11,281 nucleotides of DNA from positions 1 through 11,281 of the forward strand of contig JALXAI010000513.1 of NCBI GenBank assembly GCA_026992215.1. The letters are read 5' to 3'. The translations under genes and the position numbers were made by a program. The notes under the pieces were generated by a model. It ran no database searches and was not told the DNA's origin. It saw only the letters and a program-made list of their open reading frames with translations. Below are positions 8,253 to 11,281 of the stretch, in pieces (position 1 is the first letter of the stretch; each line of letters begins with the position of its first letter). The stretch comes from Desulfobacterales bacterium (lineage in GTDB: Bacteria; Desulfobacterota; Syntrophobacteria; B119-G9).

Positions 8253-9596
8253 TCAAAGCGTTGCCCTGGCGATATTAATAACTTTTTCTGCTACTTCTTC
8301 GGGAGTGGTGCCCAGCACCCTTATCATCGGTTCTTTTCCAACCTCGCCCACGTCGTAGATTATGTCCGGAAAGGTATTTGAGTGTCGGATAGCTTCGGCA
8401 ACTCCCCACACCAGGGTTGAGCCTTCCTTCCTCTTGATCGATTCTGGCTCGTCTTTTCTATCGAATTTTGCCACTGTTAGACCCAGCTCGAGGCATTTCC
8501 TAACCGTAAACTCATCATACCTGATATTCATTGCCGAACGCATATCGCTTCTGAAGCGTACGGCGGTGAGAATGACGTTTGCCATATGCCTGGAAGCCCC
8601 GAATTGAGGGTCTTTCACCGCAACAAACTCTTTTCCGAGCCTTACAAATCGCCCGGGGAATGCGGCCACGTCCTCGTAGCCCAGCGGCATTGGCAGACCG
8701 TAAGCAAGGTTGCTCTGAACCTCGGGGAAAAGGTGGGTTATTGTTCCGTTTTCCCCGAGCATTTTTACTGCCGACTTGAGGCTCTCTATAACCTGGTAGC
8801 GTTCCCAGTCCCTGGCTGCTACCCGGTACGGGTTTGTGGGTCCGTGTCCTTTTCCGATGGGATGGGAAAAGTATATTGCCAGATCCACAAATTTTTTTGC
8901 CTTTGCCACCGCTTCGAAAACGTCGTACTCCATGGCCAGAAAGGTTGCGATGGCCGCGGAATAGGTGCAACCTGTTCCATGTGTATTAGGCGTTTTGTGC
9001 CGTTTGCTCTGAAAATGGTAAATATCGGAGCCGTCAAAAAGAACGTCAACGAGGGTATCACCTTCCAGGTGTCCACCCTTTACCAGGACATAACTGCACC
9101 CGAGTTGCCGTATAGACTGAGCCGCTTTCTCCATGTCTTCAACAGAGTTGATTTTCATCCCGCATATGACCTCGGCTTCGGGAATGTTGGGAGTAACAAT
9201 AAGAGCCTGCGGAATCAATTCGTTTACAAGCGCTTTTTTGCCATCTTCACTGAGCAGCCTGTGGCCGCTTTTAGCCACCATCACCGGATCGACTACAAGG
9301 TTTGAGAGCCCGTATTCCTTTATTTTTGCGGAGACCACACTTACTAGCCCCGGCGAGTCCAGCATCCCGGTTTTGGCCGCGTCGGCACCGATGTCCGACA
9401 GAACCGCATCAAGTTGTTTACCGACAAAATCCCGGGTTACCGGATAAATACCTTCCACACCCAGCGTGTTTTGAGCAGTAAGTGCCGTTATCACCGATGT
9501 CCCGAAGGCTCCGAGGAGGGTTATGGTCTTCAGATCCGCCTGGATTCCTGCCCCGCCACCCGAATCAGAACCGGCAATTGTTACTACCTTTTTCAC
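8253..9596 (-). CDS. thiD: Bifunctional HMP/HMP-phosphate kinase and ThiN-type thiamin-phosphate synthase
   Basis: 447 aa cytoplasmic thiamin biosynthesis enzyme. The N-terminal ThiD half (about 1-260) phosphorylates hydroxymethylpyrimidine twice: [13 protein letters not shown] (9-21), DPVM (103-106), TPN (135-137), KGGH (173-176) and the catalytic loop HGTGC with Cys210. The C-terminal ThiN half (about 265-445) joins HMP-PP to thiazole phosphate: FPGRFVRLG (313-321), [11 protein letters not shown] (330-340), [10 protein letters not shown] (353-362) and [10 protein letters not shown] (411-420). ThiN replaces the unrelated ThiE synthase in archaea and some bacteria. Both halves look complete. 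The start is GTG with AAAGGAG 8 nt upstream; it abuts the TAA stop of the preceding gene with no gap, so translation is probably coupled. No TPP riboswitch can be seen because the operon promoter lies off the window. The repeat cluster begins right after its stop. Confidence 0.95.
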   Translation of the reverse strand: MKKVVTIAGSDSGGGAGIQADLKTITLLGAFGTSVITALTAQNTLGVEGIYPVTRDFVGKQLDAVLSDIGADAAKTGMLDSPGLVSVVSAKIKEYGLSNLVVDPVMVAKSGHRLLSEDGKKALVNELIPQALIVTPNIPEAEVICGMKINSVEDMEKAAQSIRQLGCSYVLVKGGHLEGDTLVDVLFDGSDIYHFQSKRHKTPNTHGTGCTYSAAIATFLAMEYDVFEAVAKAKKFVDLAIYFSHPIGKGHGPTNPYRVAARDWERYQVIESLKSAVKMLGENGTITHLFPEVQSNLAYGLPMPLGYEDVAAFPGRFVRLGKEFVAVKDPQFGASRHMANVILTAVRFRSDMRSAMNIRYDEFTVRKCLELGLTVAKFDRKDEPESIKRKEGSTLVWGVAEAIRHSNTFPDIIYDVGEVGKEPMIRVLGTTPEEVAEKVINIARATL

Positions 9597-9848
9597 TTAT
9601 TGCACTCCTTTCACGTTATCAGTTTCATCGTCCTGGGCTTCCGCTTCCATGTTTATTGTATATTTTTTTCGTCCGTAAAAAAAGTAAAGGAGGGCACCGA
9701 ATACCGGTATGAACGTGACTATTGCAAACCAGATCACCTTGATTCGAAAATCACTGAATGCTCTCTTTGCAACGTCTACAATTGCCCAGAACGTTGGCAC
9801 CAGCGGTAGCAGGAAGATAAATGCAAGTATAAGGATTCTTGTTATCAA
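9597..9848 (-). CDS. Small membrane protein, PLDc_N-like
   Basis: 83 aa, two predicted membrane helices (about 3-24 and 37-58) around a short basic loop. The pattern [11 protein letters not shown] (21-31), then [25 protein letters not shown] (38-62), matches the phospholipase D N-terminal (PLDc_N) helical hairpin found at the front of cardiolipin synthases and as stand-alone small proteins. No HKD catalytic domain follows, so it is not itself a lipid enzyme. The tail 63-83 is acidic and probably cytoplasmic. The start is TTG; GGAGG lies 6 nt upstream and there is no nearby ATG. The TTG overlaps the TGA of the GTPase gene (TTGA), and its own TAA touches the GTG of thiD. The function is unknown; it may help anchor or partner the GTPase encoded upstream. 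Confidence 0.8.
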   Translation of the reverse strand: MITRILILAFIFLLPLVPTFWAIVDVAKRAFSDFRIKVIWFAIVTFIPVFGALLYFFYGRKKYTINMEAEAQDDETDNVKGVQ

Positions 9849-11281
9849 GACTCACCTCCGTCCGCGCCGTATTGCTGCTTGGTCTTCAAAGCAAGTTCAT
9901 CCAGAAGCCTGTCCGCAATTCTTGTTTTCTCTACAATTTTTTGAACCGATACATCAATCCTCTTTTTCATGTATTCAAGGCGTTTGCCCATTTTAAACGC
10001 AAGATAGTCGTTGATCTTTTCCATTTCCATGGCAAGTTTTCTTTCATCCTTCTTTATACTCCCGGATGCCAGCAAAAAAAGCACAATTAATTCGATAAGG
10101 AGAAAACTGGCGAGAGATATCAATCCATGAGCGGTATAAAGGGATAGCACCATGTTGAACAGCAGCGAAAGTCCCTTACCAGGAGCGGGACGGGCCAGGA
10201 AATTCTTGATGGAATCAATTCCGGCAAGGGATATTGCAAGAAAAAGCATCGGAAAACCAAGGTAGAGCAGCTGCCTGGCCTTATTGGCCCACCTTTTTAA
10301 CCTGTTTTCACGTCCTCGCGTCTCCTCGAAATATTCAAAAAGCCATTGTTTCACTTCGCCTGTCATCCCCTTCAGCTCTAGCTCCGTGATTTCTTCCAGT
10401 TGAGCAATCTCGTCCTGTGCGGAAGTCATACCGTAGCGATGCAGTACGGTGGCAATCCTAGAAAACACAGACCTGAACCTGTTTCGTATCGGCGCTATGT
10501 TCTGATCATTGCGGGACTGTATGGTTCTTCCCGAAACGGTCACACGCGAAAACCTCTTATTGTACAAGGTTATTTCCAGGATACGTTTGATAAAACGAAC
10601 CGGGGAGACATCATGAGTGTCATTCGAAGCGTGTTCTTTTATTTCCGAGACCATTTCTGCATCTATAAGTTCTTTTGTAACTGCCGGGATAACATCTTTC
10701 AGGTCATAAAACTCTTTTTGAAACTCCATCAAAACGGCGTCGAGATCCACGGGAAGCTGTTTGTACTTTTCATACAAATGTTTCAAATTATCCACCAGTT
10801 CCCTGATATGTACCTCTATATTGGCTTCCTTTATTGCCAGAACTTCCTTTGCGTTCCTCTCCCTGAACAGGTATTCCCTGAAATTGTAAAAGTCTTCCTT
10901 TTGCCAGGCAGGCGCCCCGGGATCAGTGATTTTAAGTGCGGCAAAGGCATGGATCCTGGGGGCAAGGATGCCAGCTTTCTTCAGTTTAACCGCGAAATCT
11001 CCCAGAAGGCCTTTTAATTCTCGCTCGGCACCGGTCCCGGAAGCCTTGATCATGTCCACTTTATTCATTACGAACACAAAGTTGTCCTGGTGTTTCGAAC
11101 TCCTTTTCAATACCCTGTAAAATTCCAGGTCTGCGTATTTCTCGGGACTTACCACCCAGACCGAAATATCCAGCACGTCAAGCATTCCGAGCACCCGTTG
11201 TGCATGTTCCGCAAGAATGCTATCAAAATCCGGGAAGTCATATATTATTATGTCGCGAATTGAGTCATTTTCGTGAACTTT
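9845..11281 (-). CDS. Membrane-anchored dynamin/Era-like GTPase, 5' end missing
   Basis: 478 codons are visible. The frame stays open to the window edge, so the start and the P-loop (G1) and switch I (G2) are off the right end. Counting from the edge: G3-like IIIYDFPDFDS (11-21), G4 NKVD (73-76), G5-like FAALK (about 113-117). A long helical region follows (about 125-330), then hydrophobic segments at about 338-355 and 372-407 (probably one helix and a hairpin or single long helix), then a charged coiled-coil-like tail ending GADGGES. The layout, an N-terminal G domain, a helical stalk and membrane segments near the C-terminus, resembles bacterial dynamin-like proteins; a 50S-binding GTPase-like family is the alternative. 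An internal GTG at 11194 would remove G3 and is not the start. Its TGA overlaps the start of the small membrane protein gene. Confidence 0.85.
   Translation of the reverse strand, partial: KVHENDSIRDIIIYDFPDFDSILAEHAQRVLGMLDVLDISVWVVSPEKYADLEFYRVLKRSSKHQDNFVFVMNKVDMIKASGTGAERELKGLLGDFAVKLKKAGILAPRIHAFAALKITDPGAPAWQKEDFYNFREYLFRERNAKEVLAIKEANIEVHIRELVDNLKHLYEKYKQLPVDLDAVLMEFQKEFYDLKDVIPAVTKELIDAEMVSEIKEHASNDTHDVSPVRFIKRILEITLYNKRFSRVTVSGRTIQSRNDQNIAPIRNRFRSVFSRIATVLHRYGMTSAQDEIAQLEEITELELKGMTGEVKQWLFEYFEETRGRENRLKRWANKARQLLYLGFPMLFLAISLAGIDSIKNFLARPAPGKGLSLLFNMVLSLYTAHGLISLASFLLIELIVLFLLASGSIKKDERKLAMEMEKINDYLAFKMGKRLEYMKKRIDVSVQKIVEKTRIADRLLDELALKTKQQYGADGGES

Noticed and set aside
11192..11194. 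Internal GTG as the start of the GTPase gene
   Set aside because: The frame continues upstream to the window edge and encodes the G3-like DFPD motif, so the gene is simply cut by the window.

Overview
The window holds seven genes, all on the minus strand, in two transcription units that both read right to left. Codon use looks ordinary and similar throughout. The mix suggests an anaerobic, Gram-negative-type bacterium, possibly Desulfobacterota or a relative: MCPs with a cysteine motif of the CW type, a hybrid CheA, a fused ThiD-ThiN enzyme, and a dispersed CCCTGAGCCTGTCGAAGGG-type repeat. A clostridial origin cannot be excluded, and the taxonomic call is weak.

Right-hand unit (about 11281 down to 8128): the 5'-truncated gene of a membrane-anchored GTPase (dynamin/Era-like), a tiny two-helix membrane protein of the PLDc_N type, and a bifunctional thiamin enzyme (ThiD kinase fused to a ThiN thiamin-phosphate synthase). 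The three are packed with a 3-nt overlap and a zero-nt junction, using TTG and GTG starts with good Shine-Dalgarno sites, so they are almost certainly co-transcribed and translationally coupled. The stop codon of thiD runs straight into a repeat element, and a plausible intrinsic terminator follows about 75 nt further on.

Gap (8252 to 7480, 773 nt): no convincing gene. It holds the repeat, the terminator, a short tRNA-like scrap, a near-consensus sigma-70 promoter (TTGAAA, 18 nt, TATAAT) and a leader of about 160 nt with nested inverted repeats.

Left-hand unit (7479 to 11 and probably beyond the left edge): a small STAS-domain protein, a 1064-residue hybrid CheA (HPt, P2-like, P3-P4-P5, a second CheW domain, receiver), a chemoreceptor with a PilJ/NarX-like sensor, and a second chemoreceptor with a double-Cache-like sensor and a six-cysteine module inserted in its HAMP domain. 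Spacers are 43 to 80 nt. No separate CheW, CheY, CheR or CheB is visible; they may lie to the left. The two receptors have signalling stalks of matching length and would be expected to form arrays with this CheA. The CheA carries its own receiver, and a STAS protein leads the operon, so the output may be something other than, or in addition to, flagellar control. The parts most worth a second look are the cysteine module inside HAMP, the arginine-rich double motif inserted in the first CheW domain of CheA, and the structured leader.
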